DNA from: an uncultured Oscillospiraceae bacterium
Lineage (GTDB): Bacteria > Bacillota > Clostridia > Oscillospirales > Oscillospiraceae
Direction of reading: 5' to 3'
NCBI GenBank assembly: GCA_934630495.1
Contig: CAKTVW010000017.1
Span: 1 to 46,664 of the forward strand
Length of the DNA: 46,664 nucleotides
Shown here: positions 7,586-17,600 of the stretch, piece after piece
How positions within the stretch are numbered: the stretch's first letter is position 1
Layout: each line of letters opens with the position of its first letter
Notes under the pieces: generated by a model
What the model was told of the DNA's origin: nothing
Databases searched by the model: none
What the model saw: only the letters and a program-made list of their open reading frames with translations
Program-made: the position numbers and the translations under genes

Positions 7586-9328
7586 ATGAAGCGGTATCTT
7601 GTGCGGGGCGTGTGCGTTCTGCTGCTGGTCGGACTGCTGGTCGGCGCCGTCACGGCTCTGCTGAAGGCCGAGCGCCGTATTCCGACACAGCAGGACGCCG
7701 AGCAGACCGAACCGCTCACACCCGATCAGATGCTGAAGGATCGGGAGCTTCCTTCCGTAACGCAGGAGGAAACAGAGCCGACCGAACCGCCGACCGAGCC
7801 GGAGAGCATATCCGAGACGCAGCCCGCCACGGAGCCTCAGCCGTCCTCCGACTCATCCGTCGAGCCGATAACCGAGCCTGTAACCGAGCCGGGGACCGAA
7901 CCAGTGACGGAGCCGATAACCGACCCGGACGATCCGCATCCCGCTCCCCTGCCGGAGCCGGAGGAGCCGCACATCGTGACCGATCTGGAAAGCCGCGTTT
8001 GGACGCCCGACGAGCTGGCCGACGGCGTACTGCCCTTTTATGCCTACGCTGCGGGAGACGGCGACCTGTCGCTCCGCGTCTATTGGAAGCCGACCTCCTC
8101 CTCTGCCAATAACGGCACGCTGCTCACCCCCACGAACGGCAGAAACTTCTCTGTCCGCATGACGCTGAACACCAATTATAAGTTCACGCTCTATCTCTAC
8201 CGCGACGGGCAGCGCTACGGGCAGGCGGCGACCTTCTACGTCTCCTATCGCGCCGCGCTTGCCGACGATGACCACCCGGAGGTGGGCGACGCGCCTCCGA
8301 TCATTTACACCAACCGCGACGGCGTGACCACGCCCGTCAAAACCTCGACCTTTACGCTCGTCGTCACCGCCCGAAAGGGAACGGACAAAGCGTCGCTGTA
8401 TTCCAACCATCTCAGCGTCCGTCTCGACGGTGCGCTCTTGACCGGCCCCACCGGAAACGCCGTATCGGGCTATGAATATGTGCTGACGTTGGAAGCGCCA
8501 CAGCGCGGCGACGAGCGCGTTTATACCGTTACGGTCTTGGCATGGGACGACGAGGGCAATTCCTCCTTCCGCACGATCGAGCTGGTCTATCAGCCCGTCT
8601 CCGACGGCGATCGGCTCGGCACCGCTACCGTTCGCATCGACGCCACCACCGTCGGCCTCGGCATCGTCGACAGCATGACCTGCGAGCTGAGGCAGGGCGA
8701 TACGGCGGCGCAGACGCTCCTGCAAATGCTGGAGGAATGCGGTTATTATCAGGTCGATTACGACGGCACGCCGAAGAAAAACGGCGGCTTCTACCTTCTG
8801 CGCATCTGGCGCGGCGACCTGCTGTACGGTGCCAAAATAGACGACCGCCTTTGGACGCTCATTCTGCGCGACGGCATTTCCCTGACGGGAACTCCCGGCA
8901 CGGACAGCCTCGGTGAACACGACTATACATGGGGCGCAGGCTGGATGTACGATGTCAACGGCTACTACCCCGGGAAGGGCCTTTCGGAATGGAGCTTGGA
9001 TAACGGCGACGTGCTGACGCTGCGCTTTACGCTTGCCTGGGGCAAGGACATCGACGGCTACGGCGCGACCGGCGGCATGTACGGCTCTCTTTCGGGCTAC
9101 TGCGGGATCTGGCGCGACGGCTCATTCTACCCGCTGGAGCACAGCTACGTTGAGACCGCCCGCGTCGAGCCGACGCAGACCGAGGACGGTTATATCGAAC
9201 GCAAATGCGAAAAATGCGGTGAGATCGTCCGCGAAATTCTGCCCGCGACCGGGCCTGCGCCGACCGAACCGCCTACCGAACCGCCGACAGGCACCGCAAG
9301 GCGCAAGGCCCGCACCGCGCCGCTGTAG
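7586..9328 (+). CDS. Membrane-tethered DUF4430 (transcobalamin beta-domain-like) protein
   Basis: 580 residues; the start follows a strong GGAAAGGAGGAGG. An N-terminal hydrophobic segment (residues 6-26) is a signal or membrane anchor. Residues ~50-125 are a Thr/Glu/Pro-rich linker (TEPPTEPES, TEPVTEPGTEP repeats) that would span the wall. Ig-like beta regions lie at ~155-220 and ~245-330, and a DUF4430 domain at ~345-495 has the family pattern (RQGDTAAQTLLQMLEECG ... GWMYDVNGYYPGKG ... LDNGDVLTLRF). DUF4430 is related to the C-terminal beta domain of intrinsic factor/transcobalamin. A CxxC pair (CEKCGE) and LPATG (552-556) follow, but no hydrophobic sorting tail. As first gene after the cobalamin riboswitch, a role in extracellular cobalamin binding is inferred. 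Confidence 0.85.
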   Translation: MKRYLVRGVCVLLLVGLLVGAVTALLKAERRIPTQQDAEQTEPLTPDQMLKDRELPSVTQEETEPTEPPTEPESISETQPATEPQPSSDSSVEPITEPVTEPGTEPVTEPITDPDDPHPAPLPEPEEPHIVTDLESRVWTPDELADGVLPFYAYAAGDGDLSLRVYWKPTSSSANNGTLLTPTNGRNFSVRMTLNTNYKFTLYLYRDGQRYGQAATFYVSYRAALADDDHPEVGDAPPIIYTNRDGVTTPVKTSTFTLVVTARKGTDKASLYSNHLSVRLDGALLTGPTGNAVSGYEYVLTLEAPQRGDERVYTVTVLAWDDEGNSSFRTIELVYQPVSDGDRLGTATVRIDATTVGLGIVDSMTCELRQGDTAAQTLLQMLEECGYYQVDYDGTPKKNGGFYLLRIWRGDLLYGAKIDDRLWTLILRDGISLTGTPGTDSLGEHDYTWGAGWMYDVNGYYPGKGLSEWSLDNGDVLTLRFTLAWGKDIDGYGATGGMYGSLSGYCGIWRDGSFYPLEHSYVETARVEPTQTEDGYIERKCEKCGEIVREILPATGPAPTEPPTEPPTGTARRKARTAPL

Positions 9329-9416
9329 GCGCTTCCGTTTATACCGCAGGGCGGGATACCACCATCCCACGGCCGCAGCTCGATTGGCTTCGACGGGATG
9401 AAACAGGAGTGATACC

Positions 9417-10370
9417 ATGAAAAAAACGATCTCTCTCACAGCGTTCCTGCTGTGTCTTGCGATCCTTTGCTCCTGCGCCGCACCGACGGCGCAGACGCCG
9501 CTGGAACAGGCGGCAGCCGGGATCCATTCGCTGCTCGATGCGGGCAGCGGGCTGCTGGCCGATGCGGACACCGTTCGGGCGGGCAGCGCGGTTTTTGACT
9601 GGATGGCGATCGCGCTGCACAGGGCCGGTGCGCAGGAGGACTATGACGCCTACCTCGCGGCGCTTGAACGCTATGTTACGGCCGCTTACGCCGAAACCGG
9701 CACGTTGAGCGAATACAAGGCGACGGAATATCACCGCATCGCCTTGACCGTTTTGGAGCTGGGCGGCGACCCGACCGCTTTCGGGACCAAGCCCGACGGC
9801 GGCAAAGCCGACCTGATTGCCGAGGGAACATACAACTTCGCCGGTGATCTCTACGCGCAGGGACTGAACAGTCCGATCTACGCGCTGCTCGTGCTTGACG
9901 CGGGCAATTATGCCGTCCCGAGCGACGCACGCTACACGCGGGAGGCAATTCTTGCGGAGCTTTTGCAGCGGCAGGAGTCTGACGGCGGCTTCGGGTTGGC
10001 CGTTGGCAGTCCCGACGTCGATATCACGGCAATGGCACTGCAGGCCCTCGCTCCTTATTATAACAAGGAAGCGTCGGAGGCGGTCGACCGCGCGCTTTCC
10101 TGGCTTGCCGCGCAAATGACGGAGGAATGCACCTTCTCGGCTTACGGCTCCGTCAGCTCCGAAAGCATCAGTCAGGTCCTGCTGGCGCTGGCGGCTCTCG
10201 GCATCGATCCGACCGGCGACCCACGCTTTGTGCGCGGCACAGCGACACTCTTGACCGCTTTGGAACGTTTTCGTCAGAAGGACGGCAGCTTTTCTCACAC
10301 GTTGGAGGATAACGAGGGAAACCTTCTCGCTACCGATCAGGCAATGCTTGCCCTTGCCGCAGTATCCTGA
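9417..10370 (+). CDS. Alpha/alpha-toroid lipoprotein, transcobalamin alpha-domain-like
   Basis: 317 residues. The N-terminus (MKKTISLTAFLLCLAILCSC) is a lipoprotein-type signal with a plausible lipobox LCSC, Cys at residue 20. The rest is helical, with prenyltransferase/squalene-cyclase type repeats such as DGGFGLAVGSPDVDITAMAL and DGSFSHTLEDNEGNLLATDQ, the pattern of an alpha/alpha toroid. The same fold forms the N-terminal domain of intrinsic factor and transcobalamin (Cobalamin_bind), where it packs against a DUF4430-like beta domain to bury cobalamin. Here the two domains are on separate, adjacent genes (88 bases apart) under one cobalamin riboswitch. No terpene-cyclase DxDD motif was seen, so an enzyme role is unlikely. 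Binding of cobalamin with the 7586-9328 product is inference. Confidence 0.8.
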   Translation: MKKTISLTAFLLCLAILCSCAAPTAQTPLEQAAAGIHSLLDAGSGLLADADTVRAGSAVFDWMAIALHRAGAQEDYDAYLAALERYVTAAYAETGTLSEYKATEYHRIALTVLELGGDPTAFGTKPDGGKADLIAEGTYNFAGDLYAQGLNSPIYALLVLDAGNYAVPSDARYTREAILAELLQRQESDGGFGLAVGSPDVDITAMALQALAPYYNKEASEAVDRALSWLAAQMTEECTFSAYGSVSSESISQVLLALAALGIDPTGDPRFVRGTATLLTALERFRQKDGSFSHTLEDNEGNLLATDQAMLALAAVS

Positions 10371-10421
10371 CCGCACCGCTTTCGGCGCGGAAGTCATTCC
10401 CTGTTTTGGAGGAACTTATAT

Positions 10422-11369
10422 ATGATGTACGAATTAACGGAACAGATCCGCCGCGAGGTAACAAAGGTCATCGTCGGCAAGGACGCCGTGGTCGACCGCG
10501 TGCTGATGGCGATCCTTGCAAAGGGTCATGTCCTTCTGGACGATGTGCCCGGCGTCGGCAAAACGACCATGGCGCTGTCCTTTGCCCGAACACTCGGGCT
10601 GGAAACGCGCCGCGTCCAGTTCACGCCGGATACGCTGCCGTCGGATATCCTCGGCTTTTCCGTCTACGACAAGCAGAGCGGCCGTCTGGAATACAAGCCC
10701 GGCGCGGTCATGACGAACCTTCTGCTGGCCGACGAGATCAACCGCACCTCCAGCCGGACGCAGGCCGCGCTGCTTGAGGCGATGGAGGAGCGGCGCGTTA
10801 CCGTAGACGGCGTAACGCACCCGCTGCCCGCGCCGTTTGTGGTTCTGGCGACCCAGAACCCCATCGGCTCCGCCGGTACACAGCGTCTGCCCGCTTCCCA
10901 GCTTGACCGTTTTCTGGTGCGGCTGAGCATGGGCTACCCCGACCGCGCCGCGCAGCTTGCCATCATGAAGGAACGGCACCATACCGACCCGCTCGACGCC
11001 GTACAGGCAGTGGCGGACATTGCCGCGCTGCAGCGGTTGATCGACGAGGTGTCGCAGGTCTTTATCGCCGATCCCCTATATGATTACGTTGCACGGCTGG
11101 CGGAGGGCACACGTTCGCACCCCTATGTCCAGCTCGGCGTCAGTCCGCGCGGCGCTTTGGCGCTCTGCCGCTGTGCCAAAGCGTATGCCTATCTCAATCG
11201 GCGCGACTACGTCGTTCCCGAAGACGTGGCGGCGGTACTGCCGGACGTCTGCGCGCACCGCTTGGTGATGAGCGCGAAGGCGCGGCTGCATGAATACACG
11301 CCGGAATCGGCGCTTTCCGAAATTTTGAAGGAAACCGTCCCCCCGACCGTGCGGGAGTTTACGCCGTGA
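10422..11369 (+). CDS. MoxR-family AAA+ ATPase
   Basis: 315 residues with Walker A GVGKTT (residues 44-49), Walker B LLLADEINR near 101-109, sensor-type ATQNPIGSAGT and the MoxR lid region. Members act as cytosolic chaperone-like ATPases that mature or assemble partner complexes. TTGGAGGAAC lies upstream of the start; a second ATG at codon 2 is equally possible. The stop overlaps the GTG start of the DUF58 gene (GTGA), implying translational coupling. MoxR-DUF58-transglutaminase is a common triad of unclear role; its position inside a cobalamin-regulated operon suggests it works on the surface proteins encoded around it (inference). Confidence 0.92.
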   Translation: MMYELTEQIRREVTKVIVGKDAVVDRVLMAILAKGHVLLDDVPGVGKTTMALSFARTLGLETRRVQFTPDTLPSDILGFSVYDKQSGRLEYKPGAVMTNLLLADEINRTSSRTQAALLEAMEERRVTVDGVTHPLPAPFVVLATQNPIGSAGTQRLPASQLDRFLVRLSMGYPDRAAQLAIMKERHHTDPLDAVQAVADIAALQRLIDEVSQVFIADPLYDYVARLAEGTRSHPYVQLGVSPRGALALCRCAKAYAYLNRRDYVVPEDVAAVLPDVCAHRLVMSAKARLHEYTPESALSEILKETVPPTVREFTP

Positions 11370-12481
11370 CGCGCGGAAAGCCGCGCGGCACCGCGTTTAT
11401 CTGGCTGCTGCCGACTCTCGGGCTGCTGCTGACCGTACTGTGGACGGGCAGCGCGGCGGCTCTGGCGGGCTTGGCCGCGCTGATCGTGTTCCTGCTTGCC
11501 GCAGGAGTCCTCAGCGCGGTGCAGGCGCGGCGGCTGACGCTCCGTCTGACGCTCCCGCCGTCGGCGGCGAAAAACGACGAGATCCACGGAACGCTCACCC
11601 TTGCGGGAAGCACGTTTTTCCCGATCGGGTGCGTCGACTGCACACTGGAGCTTATAAACGAACTGACGGGCGAACGGGACACGCTCCGCCTTACCGCCGC
11701 GCCGGGACGGACCGCATTTTCCTTTCGCGCTCTGCATTGCGGGCAGATACGTGTGCGGCTCCGCCGCGCGGTGCTGACCGGGCTGACGGGACTTTGCCGC
11801 AGCCGCGTAAAAACCGACGCCGCCGCACAGCTCACCGTCTTGCCGGATACCTTTGCGGCGGAGGTCTTTCTGCAAATCGATCCGTCGCAGAGCGAGGACA
11901 GCGACGACGCCCCCGAGCGCCGCGGCAGTGACCTCTCGGAGCCGTATGCCCTGCGGGAATATCAGCCCGGCGACAAGCTGAATCGTCTGCACTGGAAGCT
12001 CTCCGGAAAGCTCGATCGGCTGATCGTGCGCGAGGGCAGCGAGCCGGTCTCCCGTTCGCTGCTGATCCTCTGGGACAAAGGCGGGTCTGCCGAAGCGCTC
12101 GACGCGCAGGCGGAGGCGCTGTTTTCGGTCTGTCAGGCCTTGGCGCAGGAGGGCCTGCGCTTCACCCTCGGCTGGACGGCCGCAGACGGTCTGCGCTTTG
12201 CGGAGGCCGCTTCGGAAACGCCCTTTGAGACCCTTGCGCTGACGCTTCGCGACGCGCCGCCGCAGGAGGATATGCTGGCGGCGGCTCTGGCGGCACAGGG
12301 AGAGCTGCGCTTCGGAAAGGCCGTCTGTCTGTGTGCGGCGATCTCGCCCGCGCTGGAGGAGCTGTGCGGAGCAAATACGACGGTTTTGCTGTGCGGCACG
12401 GAAACAGAGGAAGCTTTTTTGCCTGTCGTCAGCTTTTCTCCGAAGGATTATGAAGCCGCTCTGCGGCATCTGGAGCTTTGA
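11366..12481 (+). CDS. DUF58 membrane protein
   Basis: 371 residues from a GTG start that overlaps the MoxR stop. Two hydrophobic segments lie at about residues 9-50, followed by a beta-rich region and the DUF58 signature REYQPGDKLNRLHWKLSGK near 197-215, then a vWA-like C-terminal half (RSLLILWDKGGSAEALDAQA). DUF58 proteins are regular partners of MoxR ATPases. The exact biochemical role is unknown. The gene is coupled to both neighbours, with the transglutaminase-fold gene starting two bases after its stop. Confidence 0.9.
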   Translation: MTRGKPRGTAFIWLLPTLGLLLTVLWTGSAAALAGLAALIVFLLAAGVLSAVQARRLTLRLTLPPSAAKNDEIHGTLTLAGSTFFPIGCVDCTLELINELTGERDTLRLTAAPGRTAFSFRALHCGQIRVRLRRAVLTGLTGLCRSRVKTDAAAQLTVLPDTFAAEVFLQIDPSQSEDSDDAPERRGSDLSEPYALREYQPGDKLNRLHWKLSGKLDRLIVREGSEPVSRSLLILWDKGGSAEALDAQAEALFSVCQALAQEGLRFTLGWTAADGLRFAEAASETPFETLALTLRDAPPQEDMLAAALAAQGELRFGKAVCLCAAISPALEELCGANTTVLLCGTETEEAFLPVVSFSPKDYEAALRHLEL

Positions 12482-12483
12482 AC

Positions 12484-14604
12484 ATGAAACGATCGATCGG
12501 TTTTTATACGGTGCAGCCACACGCGCGGAAACAGCAGCCGAATCTTGACCCTGCGGCGCTTCCCGCCGCCGTGCTGCTGTCTGCGGGTGCCGTTCTTCTG
12601 TTTGGCTCGGCGATACCCGGCGCTTCACTGTGGGCGCTTGCGTGTCTGCCGCTTTGCTTCGGCTTATCGGCGTTAAGGCGATTTTCATGGTCGTCCGTCG
12701 CCGTCACGGCGCTGCTTGCCGCATACTGCGCCGTGTTTTTCCGTCCGATCACGGCGGGAATGCTGCAATATGCCAACGCGCTGCTGCTGCGGCTGACGGA
12801 GCTGACCGGACGTATTTATCTGCCCTTTGAGACATCCGAGGCATTGAAAACAGGATGGTTCTTCGCGCCGATCTGCGTGCTCTTTTCCGCCTTTGCCTGC
12901 CGAAGCGTTCGGAAGGGAGGACTTCTCTTCTGCGGCGTATGCTGGCCGTTCTTCGCGGCGGGATGCCTTTTGGGCTTCTTCGCGCCGAGCGGACTGCTCC
13001 TGTCGGCGGCCGGTACGGCCGCGCTGGCGCTGTACCGCGAAAAAGCGCGCTCTCCCAAGGCCTTTTTACTGCCGCTGGCCTGTGCGCTGCTGCTCTCCCC
13101 GCTTGCGCTGCTGCATACGGACGGAAGCGCTCTGCCGCAGCAGCTTGCCGACGCCGTGCATCATCTGCAATACGACACCGCGACCTGTACGCTGCCGGAG
13201 GGGCAGCTCAGCGACCTGCCGCCGCGCACACAAAGCACCGCTCCCGCGCTGGATATTGCCATGCAGACGCCGCAGAAGCTGTATCTTCGCGGCTTTCTGG
13301 GTGAACGCTATACCGGCACAAGCTGGACGCGGCTTGAAAATTCAACGCTTGCCGACGATGCCGACCGCTTCTATCTGCTGCACAAAAACGGCTTTTACGC
13401 CCAGAGCAGCATCGGAAGCGCGGCCGAATCGGTTGACATAACATCTTCATCTGCCCTGACGATCACGAATCTTGCGGCCTGCTCCGCACAGCAGTACCTT
13501 CCCTACGCGCTTGTCGGCAGCGAAACACTCTCCCCCGAGGTTATCGGCGACAATCGGACGCGCGGAACGCGGGAGACGGCGGTCGTTCAATATCTGCCGG
13601 GCAGTGTGCCGGATTGGTACGCATTGCAGACCGAGCTTTCCGCCGCGCAGGGAGCGCCGTCGGCCGCCTTCTATCTGTCGCAGGAGCGGCAATACCGCGA
13701 ATTTGCGGAAAAGCACTATTTACAGCTCACCTCTGAGGCCGCGCAGGCAGCCGGGACCATGTTGGACGGTCGACTGAACGGCCGAACGCTGCCGGAGATC
13801 CGCGGTGCGATTTTGGATGCGCTGGACGCATGTCTGACCTATGATGAAGCGGCAGGCTCCGGCGGCATCAGCGGGGATTTCCTTACGCGGCTGCTGGACG
13901 GCGGCGGGCGCGGATACGACGTCCACTATGCCACCGCTGCGGTGCTGATGCTGCGGTACTGCGGCGTACCGGCGCGCTACGTTGAGGGCTACTATCTGCC
14001 CGCCGACGAGGCCGCTCTGCTGTCGGAGGGACAGCACGCCGTCTTGACCGAGCAGCACGCGCACGCTTGGGCGGAATACTACCTCGACGGGATCGGCTGG
14101 GTGCCGTTCGAGGTCACGCCGGGCTATATCGACAACGAGGAAAATACATCTGCAGTCGCTTCGGAAAAGGAATACGAAAATCCGCAGCTCCCGCCGCCCG
14201 TGCAGCAGCAGCCGCAGGAACGGGAAACGCCGCAGCGGACGCCGCGCTCCGGTTGGTGGCTTCTTGTCCTCTCGGCAGTGCTTCTGTTGATCGCGGCAGT
14301 ACTGCGAACGGTTTACCGCCGCCGGCGGCTGAAAAAGCGCCTTGCCGCGCTGCAAAATGCCGCGCCGCGCGACGCGGCGGCAGGCCTATACGGCTACGCG
14401 GTATATTTGCAGCAGCAAACAGGGCTGACTCTGCACGACGAGGCGGCGGAGGCCCTCAATCGCGAGGCGCTGTTCAGCGGGCACGAGATCACCGCCGCGC
14501 AGGCGGCACAGATGCTGCAATATGTCGATTCCGTCCGTGCGCTTTGCCGAACACAGCGTCGCCGAAAGCGTTTTTGGGACCGCATGATCCGCTGTATATA
14601 CTAG
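12484..14604 (+). CDS. TgpA-like membrane protein with inactive-looking transglutaminase domain
   Basis: 706 residues. The ATG at 12484 is preferred over an in-frame TTG at 12478 because TGGAG (12471-12475) is well spaced only for the ATG. Several transmembrane helices occupy residues ~20-210, then an external region with a transglutaminase-like fold (~400-550), a Pro/Gln-rich linker, one transmembrane helix (~588-610) and a cytosolic tail. The core motif reads GYDVHYATAAVLML then GVPARYVEGYY. In active relatives the third residue is the catalytic Cys (GYCVHFAT); here it is Asp479 (codon GAC). The His (H527 in HAHAWAEYY) and the WVPFEVTPGY motif remain. It is therefore probably a binding or scaffold pseudoenzyme, the third member of the MoxR-DUF58 triad. 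Confidence 0.88.
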   Translation: MKRSIGFYTVQPHARKQQPNLDPAALPAAVLLSAGAVLLFGSAIPGASLWALACLPLCFGLSALRRFSWSSVAVTALLAAYCAVFFRPITAGMLQYANALLLRLTELTGRIYLPFETSEALKTGWFFAPICVLFSAFACRSVRKGGLLFCGVCWPFFAAGCLLGFFAPSGLLLSAAGTAALALYREKARSPKAFLLPLACALLLSPLALLHTDGSALPQQLADAVHHLQYDTATCTLPEGQLSDLPPRTQSTAPALDIAMQTPQKLYLRGFLGERYTGTSWTRLENSTLADDADRFYLLHKNGFYAQSSIGSAAESVDITSSSALTITNLAACSAQQYLPYALVGSETLSPEVIGDNRTRGTRETAVVQYLPGSVPDWYALQTELSAAQGAPSAAFYLSQERQYREFAEKHYLQLTSEAAQAAGTMLDGRLNGRTLPEIRGAILDALDACLTYDEAAGSGGISGDFLTRLLDGGGRGYDVHYATAAVLMLRYCGVPARYVEGYYLPADEAALLSEGQHAVLTEQHAHAWAEYYLDGIGWVPFEVTPGYIDNEENTSAVASEKEYENPQLPPPVQQQPQERETPQRTPRSGWWLLVLSAVLLLIAAVLRTVYRRRRLKKRLAALQNAAPRDAAAGLYGYAVYLQQQTGLTLHDEAAEALNREALFSGHEITAAQAAQMLQYVDSVRALCRTQRRRKRFWDRMIRCIY

Positions 14605-14616
14605 GAGGGAATAAAA

Positions 14617-17600
14617 ATGCGTAAAATTCTGGTTGTTCTGCTCTGCGCGGCGCTGCTGTGCTCCATGCTGCCGTTCAGCGCGGCGGCGGGAGACGGATAC
14701 TTCTTTCTGACGGTGCTGACCTCCGGTCGGACGCTGATTGCCCCGACCGCCGTCAATTATAAATCCGGGCAAACGCTGCGCGAAGTGCTGTTGGCCGCCG
14801 AGCCGACCTTCGGCGGGCTGGAAAACGGCTTCATCACGGACATCAACGGCATCGCCGGAAATTACACCATCTTCTATGACGACGGCGGCAGCTCGCTCGA
14901 CGTTCCCGCCGCCGACGTTACGTCGCTCCTGATCTCCGAGCGCGAAGGCTGCCCGAAGGAGGTCACCGCGCTGGCCGCAGCGCTGGGCGCGTTTGATCTG
15001 CGCACGGACCATGTGCAAAGCTATCCGGACGCAAAGGCCGCCTATGACCGTGCGCTGAACGGTCTGCGGACAGCGGACGCCGACACTGCGGTGACATTGC
15101 TTGCCGCGCTGAACAGCGCCGTTTCCGCCTATGAAGCCCTGCTGGCCGGGCCGAAATATTCCGTTACATTTTCCGCGTCGGGTGCAAAGCGCCTTACGCT
15201 GACCGATTCCTACGGCAACGTCACCGCCGTCGAGGGAACACAGGCGCAGGTCATCGCCGGGACGTATACCTTCTGCGTTTCCGACGCCGGCTGCAACCGG
15301 ACCGAGGGCACGCTGACCGTCGACAAAAACGTTTCTAAAACCGTCACGCTGCCCACCGGTCAATGGTTCGGCGCAGTCACGCTGAACCACACCTCCGGCA
15401 GCGGCGACTACGCCTACCCCCGCACGGTCGAGGGTACAAACGCCGCTTCCTACGCCGTCGAGGACTTTCGCACGGCCGTCTATCTGAACGCGCAGATGGG
15501 CAGCGTCCCGGACGAAAAAACGACCGTGCTCTACGCCTGCTACATCGGGCAGAACGGGCAGGACTACGGAAACGGCTCGGTCAGCTCCAACCGCCGAAGC
15601 TGGGAGAGCACGCAGATGCTTCTTCCCTCGCTTCTGACAGCAGACATGAACGGTCGGTCATTTACCCTCGAAGCACGCTATCCCGATACGGAGGGAAACA
15701 CGCAAATTCAGTCCTACGCCGTCCGCATCGACCGCAGGCCGACACTGGCGGCGCTGACGGTCACGGGCGACGGGACGATCCTGCCGCTGGACTTTGCGCC
15801 GCAAACGACCGAATACACCGTGACCACCGTTTCCGACACGCTGGAGCTGACCGCCGTGCCCTTCGACGCGGAGGGCTACTCCGTCACCTTCAACGATCGA
15901 CAGGCAAATACCGTTTCCGTACACGACGGCGACACGATCACCGTCCGCACGGCGCACGAAAGCGGCGCGCAGACGGCCTACACGCTGCACGTTAAGAAAG
16001 CCGCCGCCGTCACCGTTTCGCCGATTCTGCCGGATTCGGAAACAACGATCTCCGTCCGCAACGCGGCGGGGTGCGAGATCGCGCCGCGCGGAGACGGGAC
16101 CTATCGCCTGATCCCCGGAGAAAAATACAGCTATATTGCGACAAAAGACACGCATTTCCACACGACCGCCGACTTTACCGCAGCGGAGGGACTGACCGTC
16201 CCGATAGCCGCACCGGAGACGGGCGGCCGCCTGACGGATTTCGCCCTCTACAGCGCCATGAACCCCGCGAAGGGCTTTGCCTACGCGGTTTCGCCTTCGC
16301 CGCAGGCCGCGACGCATGAATACACCGTCACGGTGCCCGATGCAAATTCTGCCGTATATGTGCAGGCGACCGGCAGCGACGACCGCTACGGCATTTTTGC
16401 CCGCTATAACACGCAAACTGCGCAGGCCGTCACGAACGGCAAAGAAAAGGAGCAGGCGCTTTTCTGCTCCGTCGACCCAAACGGCACCGCAAAGCTCTGC
16501 AGTCAGCTTCTCGCCATCGGCGGTAACTCCAATACGCTGACACTGCGCCTGCGGCGGGAGAGCGGCGGCGTGACCTACTATCAGGACTACACGCTGCACC
16601 TGATACGGCGCTTGACGCTTCGGGAGCTTTCCCTCTCGGTCGACGGCTCGGCGCTGACGCTGACGGACGCGGAGGGAAAGCCGATCAGCTTCTCCCGCGA
16701 TATTGCCGCCTACCACACCCGCGTCGTCAACAGCACGCGCGAGCTTACCCTGAACGGTGCGCTCCGCAGCGACCCGACCGAGGGCAATCCGAACAGCGGC
16801 GGCTATTCCGTCCTGATAAACGGCACGAGCCACAGCGCATTGCAGGCCGTCGCCGTTCCGCTGGAGCCTACGCAGAGCGTAGAAACGCTTCGCCTGACGG
16901 TCTGCCATGCGGATGCGTCCGCAATTCCCGCAGAGTATACGGTCACGATACAGAAAACGGCACCGGCTTATATCACGATACAAACGGACCCGACCGACGC
17001 AGTGGTCTTTATCGTCAACGAGCTGACCGGGCGCTCCGTTTCGCGCGCGGCTGACGGACGTTTTCCGATGACCCCCGGCGACCGCTATCGGATCACCGTG
17101 ACCGCCGCAGGCCGCGTCGGCGTTCAGCAGACCGGCTATATCGCCCCTGAAGGCGACGAAACGCTTGCTTTTACGCTTGAAAGGGCCGCAGAGAACAACA
17201 AATTACAGGAGCTGGACGCGCAATGGCCCGCCTTCCGCGCGGACGAGTGCAACAACGGCGTGATCGACGCGCCGACGCCGATCACTGCGGAGGAAAGCGT
17301 TCTCTACTGGGCGGCGCAGGTCGGCGTCGGCTATGCCTCCGACGCGGTCGGCTGTCCGATCCTCGTCGACGACTGTCTGTACACCTACGCCGCCGATAAG
17401 CTCTATCGCATCGACAAGTACAGCGGTAAGGTCCTCGATGTCGGACAGATGGATCACAAATCCAGCTTTGCCATCAACTCCCCCACCTACGCCGAGGGTA
17501 TGGTCTTCGTCGGACTGTCGGACGGCTGCATTCAGGCCTTCAACGCCGCGACGCTCGAACCGCTCTGGATCTATCGCGATCCTCTGGGCGGACAGCCGAA

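Noticed and set aside
9239..9328. LPATG (residues 552-556) in the 580-residue DUF4430 protein as a sortase signal
   Set aside because: It is followed by a Pro/Glu/Thr linker and a basic tail with no hydrophobic segment, in this or other frames, so it cannot act as a standard sorting signal.
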